The notes under the pieces: model-generated
The model's input: only the letters and a program-made list of their open reading frames with translations
What the model was told of the DNA's origin: nothing
Database searches by the model: none
Shown here: positions 21,964-33,060 of the stretch, one piece after another
How positions within the stretch are numbered: position 1 is the first letter of the stretch
Layout of the letters: every line of letters begins with the position of its first letter
Translations under genes and position numbers: made by a program
Assembly (NCBI RefSeq): GCF_033118175.1
Contig: NC_083711.1
Span: 42,666,001-42,730,000 of the forward strand
Length of the DNA: 64,000 nucleotides
Direction of reading: 5' to 3'
From: Dama dama
Lineage: Eukaryota; Chordata; Mammalia; Artiodactyla; Cervidae

Positions 21964-22301
21964 CAACGGCTGCTCCTGGGTGGGGTATCTTACAAAGAAG
22001 CGCCAGTTCTCCTTGGTACTTCCTGCCCCTCTCCTTCATGTTTCCTCTGCCCATAATCAGAGTTAGATCCCAGTGTGGATCAGACGGAGGCATACAAAAC
22101 ATGCTTTGGAAAGGTGTGGCTTATACATCCAGAGGATTATTGGATCACATCAGTTTGTATTAGTAACACTCAGGAGCATGTATAAGTGTGAATTTTATGG
22201 GTGTTATTTAATTGGACAAAAGTGCTTGATATATACATACCCACAGAAATGACAGAATTTAATGTACTGGCGTAAGTACCTGTGAGCAATTTTAATCAAC
22301 C

Positions 22302-22350
22302 TGTTGTTGTTCAGTTTCCAAGTTGTGTCTGACTCTTCATGACCCCATGG
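22302..22350 (-). repeat. Bov-A/BovB 3' fragment
   Basis: 'gttgttgttcagtttccaagttgtgtctgactcttcatgacccc' is the antisense end shared by BovB and Bov-A. Only about 50 bp is present, so it is a very short truncated insertion. Confidence 0.8.
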
Positions 22351-22965
22351 TCACTGGTGGCCTACCATCAAAAAAGTGTTAATACTGGAATTTCCTTGGC
22401 ATGTTACAGAAGGAATTAAAAGTCCCAGGGAGAGAGAAAATACTAAATTCATGTAATAGCATAAGCTGCTCAGATACTCCTCTAATAATTCTATCAGGAG
22501 GACCAGAAATACTTTCTCAAAAAGGCATTTAAAAACAAAAAACAAAACGCCTTGGTGAGGGGTCACTAACGTCCTTGAAAAACTTTGGTGGCCGTACTCT
22601 GTAGGCTGGAGGTCATGGAGGGGATGCTGGTTAGCTTACTCTCATCAACTAGATAAATCCCAATTTAGGCCTTGTGGGTTTCAGTAATAACAAAACATTA
22701 GTACTCTGGATGACACAATTAAAGAACAGAGAAGAAAACTCCGCTTCCGATATCTCCAAATCCTGGTAGGACATACTCTTTGTTTGACATAAGGTTGCAA
22801 ATCAGAAACCTGGTAAATCAAAAATATATTTTCTGTATTGATTTTAAACAATTTGGTGATATTTCTCTTTGTGTCTTTTTAGTCAAAGTAATTCAAAATT
22901 CTGTTTGCCCACTGCTTGTTTTAATAATGAATTGATTATTAATTTGTCAGTGTCACATCTTAGTT
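22351..22965. other. Single-copy DNA, nothing recognised
   Basis: No gene or named repeat. Confidence 0.5.
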
Positions 22966-23189
22966 GCAACAGATAGGATCTTTGCTGTATCGTGCAGGAC
23001 ATTTTGCTGCAGTGCTTGGATTCTCCAGGTGTGGAGCACTGGGTCTGGAGCACATGGGCTCAGTAGTTGCAGCATGTGGGTTGAGTTACTCCAGTGGCAT
23101 GTGGGGTCTCAGTTCCCTGACCAGGGATCGAACCCCTGTCCTTGCATTGCCAGAAAGACTCTTAACCATTGGACCACCAGGGAAGTCCT
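22966..23189 (-). repeat. CHR-type SINE
   Basis: The reverse complement opens 'acttccctggtggtccaatgg', with a B-box-like 'ggttcgatccctggtcaggg' and a body of the 'gcagcaaaatgtcc' type. An antisense copy similar to the one at 5145 but without the CAGCTG expansion. Confidence 0.85.
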
Positions 23190-23958
23190 GCCTGCTGCTT
23201 GCCTTTAAACCCTTAACCCTTTCTCACAAGTCAAGTCCAACTTACAAAATTTATGTTGTATAAATATATCATTTATCTATTAATATCTATTTTACATATA
23301 TGTATACTCAAATTGGAATTAAAAGAGGAATGTAGAGAAGCATGTGTGACAGATTAAGATTTTAATAGGCTCTGAAGAGCAGGGTTGGAAATCCATTGGT
23401 CAACTAGTCAAGGTGATCGGCTTGTTGCTTTTAGAATTGTCCTTTCCCTTTCCAAAAGGAAGGTGATGCGTTATTGCTGTCAGAGGCACTGCCTCCTCGT
23501 GGAACTCAAAAACAATATTTAGTGACTCAGTAATCGCTTTAGTCAATTCCTTAAGTACCTTGGGATGTGTGTTATTAGGATCTGATAATTGGATGGAATC
23601 CAGTTTTTAATGTAATCTTTTATATGAAGCTGAGCAGTTTTTACCACCCTATCACATATCTAGTTAATGACTGGTATAGAAAATTAAGGAAAAGTTGCTA
23701 GTATCATTGGTGGAGTTTTTTTTTGCTTTTACTACAGGTCTAGTAAAATAAAAGTGAATTTCAAGTTTATTTTTCAGGATCCCCCTGAAGAATGAACATG
23801 TATCTCAAGAAATATATTTTTAACATCATATGAATAAGGATTAATGAAACTTATTAAATATGTTAGTGATTATTTTCTCATGACAATAGATTTTAATTCA
23901 CAGGAAAATCCTCACCAGCTTGAAACCGAGTTTCAGAGGTTAATGTAACAGCAATAAC
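23190..23958. other. Single-copy DNA, nothing recognised
   Basis: AT-rich, no gene or named repeat. Confidence 0.5.
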
Positions 23959-24205
23959 AACAAAAATTACGACTGATATTTGTTGAGCACTCTGTTCTAG
24001 GCCCTGTGTATTAAGAGCTTTATACAGGTGAACTCATCAGAACTTCAGGTCATATTACTATCTGTGTGGTATCATATACAATTTCACAAATGACGGAACT
24101 AGGCTTAGAGAAGTTAAATAAATTTTTCATGGTGAGACAGTTAAGTGGCTAAGACAGCATTGAAACCTAGACAGTGTCTAAATCCATAGTCCATGCTAAA
24201 CTGTA
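23959..24205 (-). repeat. MIR SINE relic
   Basis: 'gatatttgttgagcactctgttctaggccctgtg' through 'acttcacaaatgacggaactaggcttagag'-type landmarks and 'agtggctaagacagc' give near full-length antisense MIR. Confidence 0.65.
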
Positions 24206-24384
24206 TTCCTCTTGATATTTCTCTCTAATTATAGTGATGGGGTAAGCAGAACTAAGAAAAATTGGCAGTTCATAGTCTCAAAGGAGTCTAAAAATTAGAT
24301 ACATGATGAAATTTAGAAGTCATCTAACCAAACCATCTTCTTTTACTGATGAAAAACATAAATCCCAACAATATAATGTAGAAA

Positions 24385-24520
24385 CCATATTGTCTGGGTT
24401 CACCTGCTACAAATTAAGAGAATTTAAGCCTCTCAATTCCTCAGTTTTCTCATCTGCAAAATTGGGGTGATAAAAATAATGGAATTTACCTCAAAAAGTT
24501 GCTCCAAGAGTCAATATTAT
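24385..24520 (+). repeat. MIR SINE relic
   Basis: 'gtctgggttcacctgc' then 'cctcagttttctcatctgc', 'aaaattggggtgataa' and 'acctcaaaaagttgctcc' follow the sense MIR order. Confidence 0.6.
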
Positions 24521-25317
24521 CCATTTTACTTGTATCTAGCTTTCTCTTTCTAAAGTTTCGTACAAGAGAATCCGTTAAGTGTGTTAGGAAGGATGAGTAA
24601 ATACATAGCTATCTATGTGTCATTTTATAGTATCATTCTCAGACATATTAGAATAAAAAATAAAGGAACCTCCAACCAGGAGTACATATAGCAAAATAAA
24701 AAATTAATTAAAAATTGACAGAAATGATGGCAATACATACACATACATGTACACATACATACACTTTTTGGTTTCTTGGGGCTGTTTTGTAGACAGGAGG
24801 AGGTTTTCTATCTTTATCAAGATGCATACTTTAAAAGTAGCAGAAAACCTAACCAGTGCTTACCTCCACATACTAAACAGTTGTATTGATTAACAAGAAA
24901 CGCTGAGTAAGCAGCTGGTGGCACTGGTTTATGTATAATCCTGTTAGGGTTTCTGTCTGTAAATTGTATTGGTTTTCCTATCCTGGTCTCAAGATGGTCC
25001 TGCTGCTGCAGAAATCAAGAGCTGCGTTAACACACAAAAAGAGGGAGGGAATGGAGTGAGCCTCTTCTATCCCTTTCATTAGGTAAAACAAAAACCTTCC
25101 AAGAAAACCCTAGCACATCTAATATCTTATTTGTCAGAACTAGGGTCATCCTATTTCCAGTGGAAATATGGTGCAGGCAGCCAATGTACAGTAGAGTTGA
25201 GAATGGATTTTAGCTAGTCAATTGTATTATTTAGATTTATGATGACTATACGTTGACCGCACTTATATATTAGCTGGGAGATATATTAATGGAAATGGGG
25301 AAAGAAACTACCACTTA
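24521..25317. other. Single-copy DNA with short ACATAC tract
   Basis: A degenerate (acatac)n stretch lies at about 24732-24765. The part near 24990-25160 resembles an old interspersed repeat that I cannot name. No gene. Confidence 0.4.
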
Positions 25318-25440
25318 CAGAGTAATTCTGGGCTGTAGGTTAGGCACTTCATGGTTATTGTTTCATTTAATCCTCAAAACACCTTTGGGAAAATAGATTA
25401 ATAAACTGAGACTTGGGAAGGTGAAACCTATTGCAAATAT
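25318..25440 (-). repeat. MIR SINE fragment
   Basis: 'gtttcatttaatcctcaaaacacc' and 'attaataaactgagacttggg' are antisense MIR core blocks. Confidence 0.55.
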
Positions 25441-25540
25441 CTTAAAATACATAATATTCTTTGAACCTCAGTTTGACTGACATGACAGTCTATGTTTACA
25501 ATTAGAGCATGAAAAAATGAAAAAAGCTGAATAGCCACAA

Positions 25541-25780
25541 ATTAGCGAATGCTTACTAAATGCCAGGCATCATGAAAACTAACACATTTAAAAATAAATG
25601 ATCACATCCCTCCTCACAATAATCCTGTGAGATATCTATTCCTATTTTATCGGTAGGTAAATGGAGTCAGGGAAGTTGACTAGCTTGTTCAAGTTTATTC
25701 AGCTAAAGCTTTGAGGCTGGAGTTGGTATCTAGGTTTGGTCTAAATCCAAATAATTTGCTCTCAAGCACTAAAACAGATT
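25541..25780 (-). repeat. MIR SINE relic
   Basis: 'tgcttactaaatgccaggcatc', 'cctcacaataatcctgtgagatatc' and 'gctggagttggtatctagg' follow antisense MIR order. With the copy at 25318 there are two MIRs in the same orientation within 500 bp. Confidence 0.6.
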
Positions 25781-27014
25781 TCCATTTATCATCTATATTT
25801 AGGAGAGTTGTTTAACTTCCCATCTTAACGTGTCGATTCTAGAAGTATACAGAATATAACAACCAGGTAGGTATTGAAAGTGTACAGTGGAGTTCTTCCC
25901 CATTTGTTTGTAAGCAATGTTAGGATAAAGTTCTAGGAGAAGAAAAGGAAATATATGTAAGGTCAGGGATGTCTGGCATAGCTAATCTATCTTACTTGAT
26001 GGTCTGGAATGGCTTGGGGTTGGAAAAGAGAGTTAAATAGAAAAACTTGCCTAGAAGCAACTTGTTCTATCCTTTGTGACTACAATGCCATATATTCTTA
26101 ATTTAAAGCCTTTTAAAATGCTTCTAACAAAACAAAACAAAAACCACAACACCCTAAGACCAATATGTCCCCACAGTTGCGTAATAACTTTAGCATTCTC
26201 TTTGCTTATTAGAACATTATAGAACAAGCACCTTTATAGAAGTGAGGAAAAGGCAAGTATAAGGAATTGTCTTTGTTAATGATAAGTGATAGTGTATACT
26301 TATCAAGAGGTTTAGAATGGTCACCAGGGGGTGGAAAGATGAGGACTAATTTTTCCGCAATAAGTTATTTTTAATTTAAAGATGCTCTAGAGGCCGAAAT
26401 CCCTTCAAAGGCAGTCATGCAGGGTTTCAGAAAGAGATGCTTTGGCACAGTTCACTGAACAGAGTGAAAACATTTGCCCTGTGGATATCAAACACCTAGG
26501 AAAACGAGTAGCTACAATATCTGACAGCAACCACCAATGGAAAAAATAAAAAATAAAAACGGATGCGAGATTTTATTTCCAATACAACAGTGATGAGCTT
26601 ATAAAGTGAATCTGTGTCTCAGATGTCTGGTCTGAATATCTGAATAATTTTATTTCTCAAGGTGTCTGTCAGTGAATCTTTCATTTTCCATTGATCTATG
26701 CTTATGGGTGAATTTGTCCATTCTAATGATTAGGAAAAGTGACTGCATGCAACACTAATTCCAAAGAGAGGATAATTATGAATTTCAAATCCCTCTGGTT
26801 CTCTTCATATTAATAATCATTCCTTTCTGTAATTTGAAGCTATAAATACATGACATTATATAGTAGTTTGTAACGTAGTTTTTTTCCATTCTTGATATAA
26901 GACAAACACCTAATGAATCTTTGTGTTTTTCAGAATAATTTAAATATTTAAAACTTTATTCTGATCTTCTAATATTAATACATTCAATAATAGCATGATT
27001 TTTTCTAGAGATAA
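25781..27014. other. Single-copy DNA, nothing recognised
   Basis: No gene or named repeat. Short A-rich runs near 26130 and 26540. Confidence 0.5.
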
Positions 27015-27243
27015 AATTGCAAATAATAGTTATAACTAACATTTATTGAGTTATTTCTAAGTGCTAGACTTGTAAATATTTCACGAGCCTATTCTCACCT
27101 AATTTTCTCAGCAACCTTATATAATCTGTGCTCTTATTATATTTATTTTGTGGTAGAAAATGATGCTCAGAGTGATATGTACTTGTCCAAGAGAGCACAG
27201 CTTATAAGTGGAAAACTTAGATCTGAGTCCAGAGTCTTAACAT
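27015..27243 (-). repeat. MIR SINE relic
   Basis: 'ctaacatttattgagttatttctaagtgctag' through 'cagcaaccttatataatctgtgc' and 'gatctgagtccagagtcttaa' give antisense MIR, near full length. Confidence 0.65.
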
Positions 27244-27596
27244 GTAAGACAATGCTAGAGAAATTTCAGTTGTACAGCTATCTGAGTTTAAAACTACATT
27301 GAACTATAATAGTTTCCTATTGGGAAAGTGGAAATAATTATGGACATTGCTCCTTACAATTCGTAGCAATGACTTTTGCATAGCTGGTGCTCCAGTGAAT
27401 GTCTGATTAATGAATAAATTAATCAGTAATAAAATACAGAGGAAATGCTAATACCTGAGTAATTTAGAATAATTTTATTTCTTTATTATCTTCAATCATA
27501 TTCAAAGTCTTGAAGAGTGGATATTTGCTGGTATTAAATAGTAGAATTTCGGTGTGTTTCATGTTCCGTGTTATTTTTTCTATTGAAAATATGTAA

Positions 27597-27806
27597 GGGA
27601 ATTCCCTGGTAGCTCAGTTGGTAAAAAATCTGCCTGCAGTGCAGGAGACCTAGGTTCAACCCCTGGGTTGGAAAGATCCCTGGAGAAGGAAATGGCAACC
27701 CATGCCAATATTCTTGCCTGGAAAATCCCATGGACAAAGGAGCCTGGTAGGTTACAGTCCATGGGGTCATAAGAGTCAGACACGACTTGGCAACTAAACC
27801 ACCAAT
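27597..27806 (+). mobile_element. Bov-tA SINE
   Basis: Head 'attccctggtagctcagttgg', B-box 'ggttcaacccctgg', body 'gaaatggcaacccatgcc', 'gagcctggtagg', and end 'cagacacgacttggcaac'. The antisense frames of 123 and 79 codons over it are Bov-tA read backwards. Confidence 0.94.
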
Positions 27807-28299
27807 GTGTTTTGTACAACTTTTATCTGTTTTTACCCCGATCTTCTTGACCAAGACACTTGCTAAGAGCGCACGATCCAAGCTTTGAGCTGACTGAGCA
27901 GACATGAAGACTCACATGGCAGCAGAGTAATTCCACAGAGAGACAGACTTCTTTATTTGTTTGCTGCCCAGGAGAACAGCTTTATGAAACTGCTCCTCAG
28001 AGCAATTTTTCTTGCTTCAGCAAATCAGGTCATAGTCACAGTCCAACAATGTGATCTTCTCATGGATTTTAGACTTTTGCCAATGTTCCCACGTTGTGCA
28101 TATAATTGAGAACTGATTAAAATGTATACATTTTCCTTTAGGGTAATCAATAGAAATAATGGCTGTTAAAAAAAATTAAGTCACTTTCTCATTGAGGTTC
28201 AAAGAAATTTACTTTATAAAACTTTAGTGCATAATATCAAATTCTTCAAAAAAAAAAAAAAAAAAGTACAGTACAGATTTTATCATTCCACTTTTACGT
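27807..28299. other. Single-copy DNA with an A18 run
   Basis: No gene. A pure A tract occupies about 28248-28265 with no recognisable retroposed body before it. Confidence 0.5.
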
Positions 28300-28690
28300 C
28301 TTCCTCAGCATGTAAATTCCACACAATTCTGCTTGATACTCAAGGCTTCCAAGCCCCAGCCCAACATTTCCTGTCAGCCTTAAATCCAACTTATTCCATA
28401 TATATGCTATGCAGGGCTAAATTAGACTATAAATTATTTCCTGGATAGTCACTATATATTCAATTCTTCATCTCTGTGGAAATCCTACTCATTTTTCTAG
28501 GATGCAAACTCCTTTATGAAGTACTGACTGATGCCTTAAAATAGAGCTGATTTATTCTTTTATTTCTTATTACTTTGTGATTCTCTTGCAGCAGTTACCA
28601 ACCTTTACTTTTGCTGCTGATATGTCTATATTTGTCATTTGTAAGTTCTTGGAGAGCCTGGAAAATAGCTTATCTTTCTGGAAGGAGGGT
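28300..28690 (+). repeat. Possible L2 relic
   Basis: A loose match in block order to the L2 3' region ('tgtctatatttgtcatttgtaagttcttggagagcctgg' for the 'tgtctcc...gtaagctcctggaggg' segment). Weak; could be single-copy DNA. Confidence 0.3.
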
Positions 28691-29599
28691 ATGTTGGGGA
28701 GTGGTAAATTGATGCATTGTGTAAACTGGAATTAGATGTGATGTAGAAGAGTCAGAAAATAGGAGTTTCAATTAGCAGAGAATTATTGGTATTTAAGAAA
28801 GACCATTTAAAGTCAACTCAATTTAAAAGAAGATCAAACTTGTATAATAAATTGTTAAAATATCTTACTGGCATTTTATCTTGAGAAATGAAAATATGTT
28901 TTTTTCTTATATTTAATTTATACCTGAATAACAAATCTATTCCAATTATTAAACTGAACAAAGAATTATTTAAGAAATGTTTTTCCCCGATATGATTTTC
29001 CTGACTAGCCTGTCACGTATTATTATTTCATTTGTAACTTTTGCAGATCATCATTTAGAGTATCACTTTACAAAATTATCCATTAGTTTTCCCAAAGCCT
29101 CTCTAGGTCCTTTGATATTCAGAATATTTCCTTTTAAATTTCAAATTGTGTTCCCATCCTTGTTGACCTTTCTTCAACTGATTAGTGTCTAGGCTTGCCA
29201 CTTTCTAATTTGGTAATGATGGTTCTTGTGATTCAAGAAATCTCCAATGTCACTCTCATTAACCTCATGAAATTTTGCTTATTATGCTAGAAATTCAACA
29301 TCTTTTAAAAATATTCATATAATGTTTGTGTTACAGACCAATACTCAATGAAGAATGGTCAGGCAAAAATACTGAATTTAAGAACTGTTAAGTAGGAGGA
29401 ATGTTTCAATTTAAAATAACCTTATAAATGATCTGTTTATTGTGTATGCTTTTATGTTATTTCCCCACTATAGCTTTGGACAATGAACATTTAGATGAAA
29501 ATCATCTCTTGTGTACTTATGAATTGACCTGCTTTCCTTCCTGCTTTTTCCTTGGTGTTCTACCCAGGATCACGGAATATGATTTTGAAGTTCATGTCT
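28691..29599. other. Single-copy DNA, nothing recognised
   Basis: AT-rich, no gene or named repeat. Confidence 0.5.
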
Positions 29600-29609
29600 A
29601 CAAAAGGTG
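29600..29609. repeat. 10 bp direct repeat, left
   Basis: acaaaaggtg; identical to 30263-30272. The pair brackets the Bov-tA plus BovB composite. Confidence 0.65.
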
Positions 29610-29828
29610 CATCTGCGTGTTTGCTAAGTCGCTTCAGTCATGTCCAACTCTCTTTGACCCTACGGACCATAGCCCACCAGGCTCCTCTGTCCATGGTATT
29701 CTCCAGGAAAGAATACTGGAGTGGCTTGCCATACCCTCCTCCAGGGGATCTTCCCAATCCAGAGATCAAACCTACATCTCTTATGTCTCCTGCATTGACA
29801 GATGGGTTCTTTACCACCAGAGCCACCT
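29610..29828 (-). mobile_element. Bov-tA SINE abutting BovB tail
   Basis: Antisense: 'tgctaagtcgcttcagtcatgtcc' at the left, head 'ttctttaccaccagagccacctg' at the right. The SINE head directly touches the BovB 3' end at 29829 without intervening unique DNA. Sense and antisense frames over it are SINE translation. Confidence 0.93.
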
Positions 29829-30262
29829 GTTTGTTGTTCAGTTGATCAGTTGTGTCTGACTCTTTGCGACCTCATGGACTGCAGCATACCAGGCTTCCCT
29901 GTCCTTCACCATTTCCTGGACCTTGCTCAAACTTATGTCCATCGAGTCAGTGATGCCATCCAACCATCTCATCCTCTCATGCCCCCTTCTCCTCCTGCCT
30001 TCAATCTTTCTCAGCATCAGGGTCTTTTCCAGTCAGTCAATTCTTTGCATCAGGTGGCCAAAGTACTGGGGCTTCAGCTTCAGCATCAGTCCTTCCAATG
30101 AGTATTCAGGACTGATTTCCTTTAGGATTGACTGATTTGATCTCTTTGCAGTCCAAGGGACTCTCAGGTCTTCTCCAACACCACAGTTCAAAAGCATCAG
30201 TTTTTGACACTCAGCCTTCTTTATGGTTCAACTCTCACACCCATACACCATCTGGGAAGACC
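29829..30262 (-). mobile_element. BovB 3' end
   Basis: Starts (3' end) at 'tttgttgttcagttgatcagttg' and extends to 'cccatacaccatctgggaag', about 430 bp of 3' BovB. The right edge coincides with the second acaaaaggtg repeat, so this is the 5' truncation point. Confidence 0.93.
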
Positions 30263-30272
30263 ACAAAAGGTG
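30263..30272. repeat. 10 bp direct repeat, right
   Basis: acaaaaggtg; pairs with 29600-29609. Confidence 0.65.
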
Positions 30273-30409
30273 GATAACTGAGGGCAATTGCTTTTTCACT
30301 AAGTCCAGGATAAACTGCATCTCCTTGGAGAAGAGATACCTTTATCTTTGCACAAAGTTCATGTTCACTAGTGGCACGCCTTTTAAGAAAATGAACAAAG
30401 ATACTCCAC

Positions 30410-30818
30410 AGGTTAAAGCTGACCTTGATCCCATCATTGCTCTCTTGCTTGCTTCTCTTCAGCCATGCATGCCATCTTGTAGGTTCTGCTGTATGCTATG
30501 CAAACTGCCTCACCAGGGCCTTTGTACTTGCTATTGTCTCTCCCATCTGAAGTGCTCTTGATGAAAATGTGCACATGGTTCTCCAGCTCCATTTCTCATG
30601 TGTTGGCTCAAGGAACACCTTTCCAGAAGGGCATGCTCTTGCCACTCTACCCCAAATATCATCATTCATTTTCTGTCCCCTTTTCTTTTTTACTTTTTTT
30701 CTTCACACTGGTTACTTTTTTCTTTTTAGCACTCAGAGTATACTACATATTTGTGTATTTCTATCTTACAGCACTTAGAAGAGTAGTCAGTCAATACTTG
30801 TTGAATGAATGATTTTCT
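30410..30818 (+). repeat. L2 LINE 3' end
   Basis: 'gccaactgcctcaccaggg'-type and 'ctgcatagcacttagaagagtagtc'-type blocks lead to 'caatacttgttgaatgaatga' at about 30792-30812, the sense L2 terminus with its TGAA tail. Frames at 30223-30561 and 30498-30812 are L2 sequence without RT motifs. Confidence 0.6.
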
Positions 30819-31044
30819 AAACCATCAAATAACCTCAACTTCACCTTTGCAGGTTGGTGGAAAGGCAGCTTATTGTTAAAAAACTATGGAGCCATAGTTG
30901 AGGCAGATTACCTTACTGTTGAGTTAGATTTATTTGCTCTTAGCAGGCTTAGCAGTGTAAACAAGTTTTTTGTTTGTTTGTTTAACAAAAATTTTGTCTT
31001 ATTCATAAATTACTCTGTGTATAAGAGAAATTTAGCCAATTGAT

Positions 31045-31239
31045 TGGTCTTCCAACCAATGCAAGAGATTGTTAAGAGACACAGATTCTATCCCTGGTTT
31101 GGGAAGATCCCCTGGAGAAGGAAATGGAAACCCACTCCAGTATTCCTGTCAGGATAATCCCTTGGATAGAGGAGCCTGGTGGGCTATAGTCCATGGGGTT
31201 GCAGAAAGTCAGTTGGAGTGATTTAGCATGAACATATAA
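31045..31239 (+). mobile_element. Bov-tA SINE with degenerate head
   Basis: Body 'ggtttgggaagatcccctgg', 'ggaaacccactccag', 'gagcctggtgggctatag' is clear, but the head is decayed ('ggtcttccaaccaatgc'). Direct repeats 'ccaattgat' at 31036-31044 and 31240-31248 bound it. Confidence 0.9.
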
Positions 31240-31375
31240 CCAATTGATCACCATCTAATCCCAGGAAATTTTATACAGCTTCTTGCATCTAGTAAGGATT
31301 TTTTTGGGTCATCCGCTCAAAGAAAGCCAGATGTTTCTTGAACTGAGCTGAAACTCATATCTGGTATCATTCACA

Positions 31376-31603
31376 ATGGGTGAAATTAAAAGCATTAGTC
31401 GCTCAGTTGTGTCTGACTCTTCGTGACCCCATGGATTATAGCTCACCAGGTCCCTCTGTCCATGGAATTCTCCAGGCCTGAATACCGGAGTAGGTTGCCA
31501 TTTCCTTCTCCAGGAGATCTTCCAACCTGGGGATTGAACCTCAGTCTCCTGTCTCCTGCATTGGCAGGAGTATTCTTTACTGTTGAGCCACCAGGGAAGC
31601 CAC
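31376..31603 (-). mobile_element. Bov-tA SINE
   Basis: Antisense, complete: 'agtcgctcagttgtgtctgactc' to head 'ttgagccaccagggaagcc'. Perfect 10 bp direct repeats 'atcattcaca' at 31366-31375 and 31604-31613. It forms an inverted pair with the Bov-tA 140 bp to its left. Confidence 0.95.
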
Positions 31604-31613
31604 ATCATTCACA

Positions 31614-31944
31614 CTATATGTAGCTTTATTTTGCCCATTGGTGGTGGTCTTTGATGACCAAGTAGCATTGTACAGCAGTGGGAATTGCAAGAGGTCTGCT
31701 GATGTGGCAGCCAGCAGACTTTATACATGTTTGGTATTTCAGTGCGTAGTGTTCCCTGGACAACTGAATTAAGTCACTTAGGATCAGCATTATTGTTTCA
31801 AAATTTAAAAAATTAAATCATGAAAAGATTAAAAAATAGTCTAATAAGGACACATATCTTCCCCTTAAATGTTCTAATTTTTATCATTTTGCTGCACTTG
31901 CTTAAAAAGCTCTATCAATATATTCATTTTCACTTATACCCTTT
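31614..31944. other. Single-copy DNA, nothing recognised
   Basis: No gene or named repeat. Confidence 0.5.
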
Positions 31945-33060
31945 TTACTGAAATATTTGAAATTAAGTTGCAAACATACTGATATTTTACTTGAAATGCT
32001 TCAACGTGTATCTCACAATAGGACATCCTTTTACATGAACACAATATCATGTTCATATATAAGAATAAAGATATCATTACAGTCATATCTGAGATGCAGT
32101 TCTATTCAGATTTATCCTGTTGTCCCACATTTCATTTGTAGTTGTATGAATGTGGCTTTTATTTATGTATTTTATTATTTATTGTGATCTAATCAAGGAT
32201 TTCAATTTGCATTTAGTTGTATGTCTCCTCAGTCTTTTTGAATCTATAACCATTCCTTTGCTTTTTCTTTCCTTTTTTTTTTGTCTTTCAGAACTTGAAA
32301 AGTTTGTCAAAGCCAGGCCAGTTGTTCTGTAAAGTATCCTACAATTTGGACTTGTTTGCTTTCTTATGACTAGTTTCAGGTTTAAGTATTTTTCACAAGA
32401 ATACATCACAACCATAGGTGCTAGTTTATATTTCCTGGTGCATCATATCAGAAGAAACAAAATGCTGAATTTTCCCACCCATTACTTATGATGCTTGCTT
32501 TAGTCCCTTAGTTAAGATTCTATCACTATTATAAAAATATCTTTTTTTTTTCATAATCAATACGTGAACTTACTGAAACTTTGAGAGTGTGGGAATCCTT
32601 TTACTCTTTTTCTTTTAGCATTATTTGATGATTCTTGCCTAAATCAGTTCTTACACTATCATTTGTAAAATGATGATTTTCTAATTTTATTATTCCTTCT
32701 CCATCTAATAGCTAGCATTCTTTTATTACATAGAGTTTTTTCTCCCTTCCTCCCCCCATATATTTGATTGCCTCTTCTTAAATGTAATATATTATAGTTT
32801 ATTATTATTTTTTTAAATGTTCCAATTGTCCCAGATTTGGCCAGTTGGATCTTTGAAGCTAGCCTCTATATTTTTGTTAGGTCTGCATCAATTACTGAGT
32901 ACTTTTTTAAAGCTTTCTGACTCTACAAGAATATTTAGCAGTGCCATGAAACTCTAGTTCCTTTATGTGGAGAATGGTATTTAGAAGCCAAGATCTTGGC
33001 TCTAGATGAGCACATTGATGTTAGGGTAGCGTGAGTAATTTTCACTTCTGTTGTGTACAT
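31945..33060 (-). repeat. Old L1 3' region, antisense
   Basis: The landmarks 'cttttacatgaacacaatatcatg', 'gtatgtctcctcagtctttttgaatc', 'aaagccaggccagttgttctg', 'gatgattcttgcctaaatcag', 'tggtgattttc'-type and 'gagaatggtatttagaagccaagatc' are the antisense order of an old mammalian L1 3' UTR. No frame is conserved. Confidence 0.7.

Noticed and set aside
24735..24765. acatac-type spaced repeats, considered as a CRISPR-like or regulated array
   Set aside because: The units are contiguous and degenerate without spacers, a simple microsatellite; a CRISPR is not expected in a mammalian genome.
28248..28265. A18 run, considered as the tail of a processed pseudogene or retroposon
   Set aside because: No retroposed body or target-site duplication could be found on either side.
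29428..29859. 143-codon + frame
   Set aside because: The second half is antisense Bov-tA; the first half has no recognisable domain or splice context.
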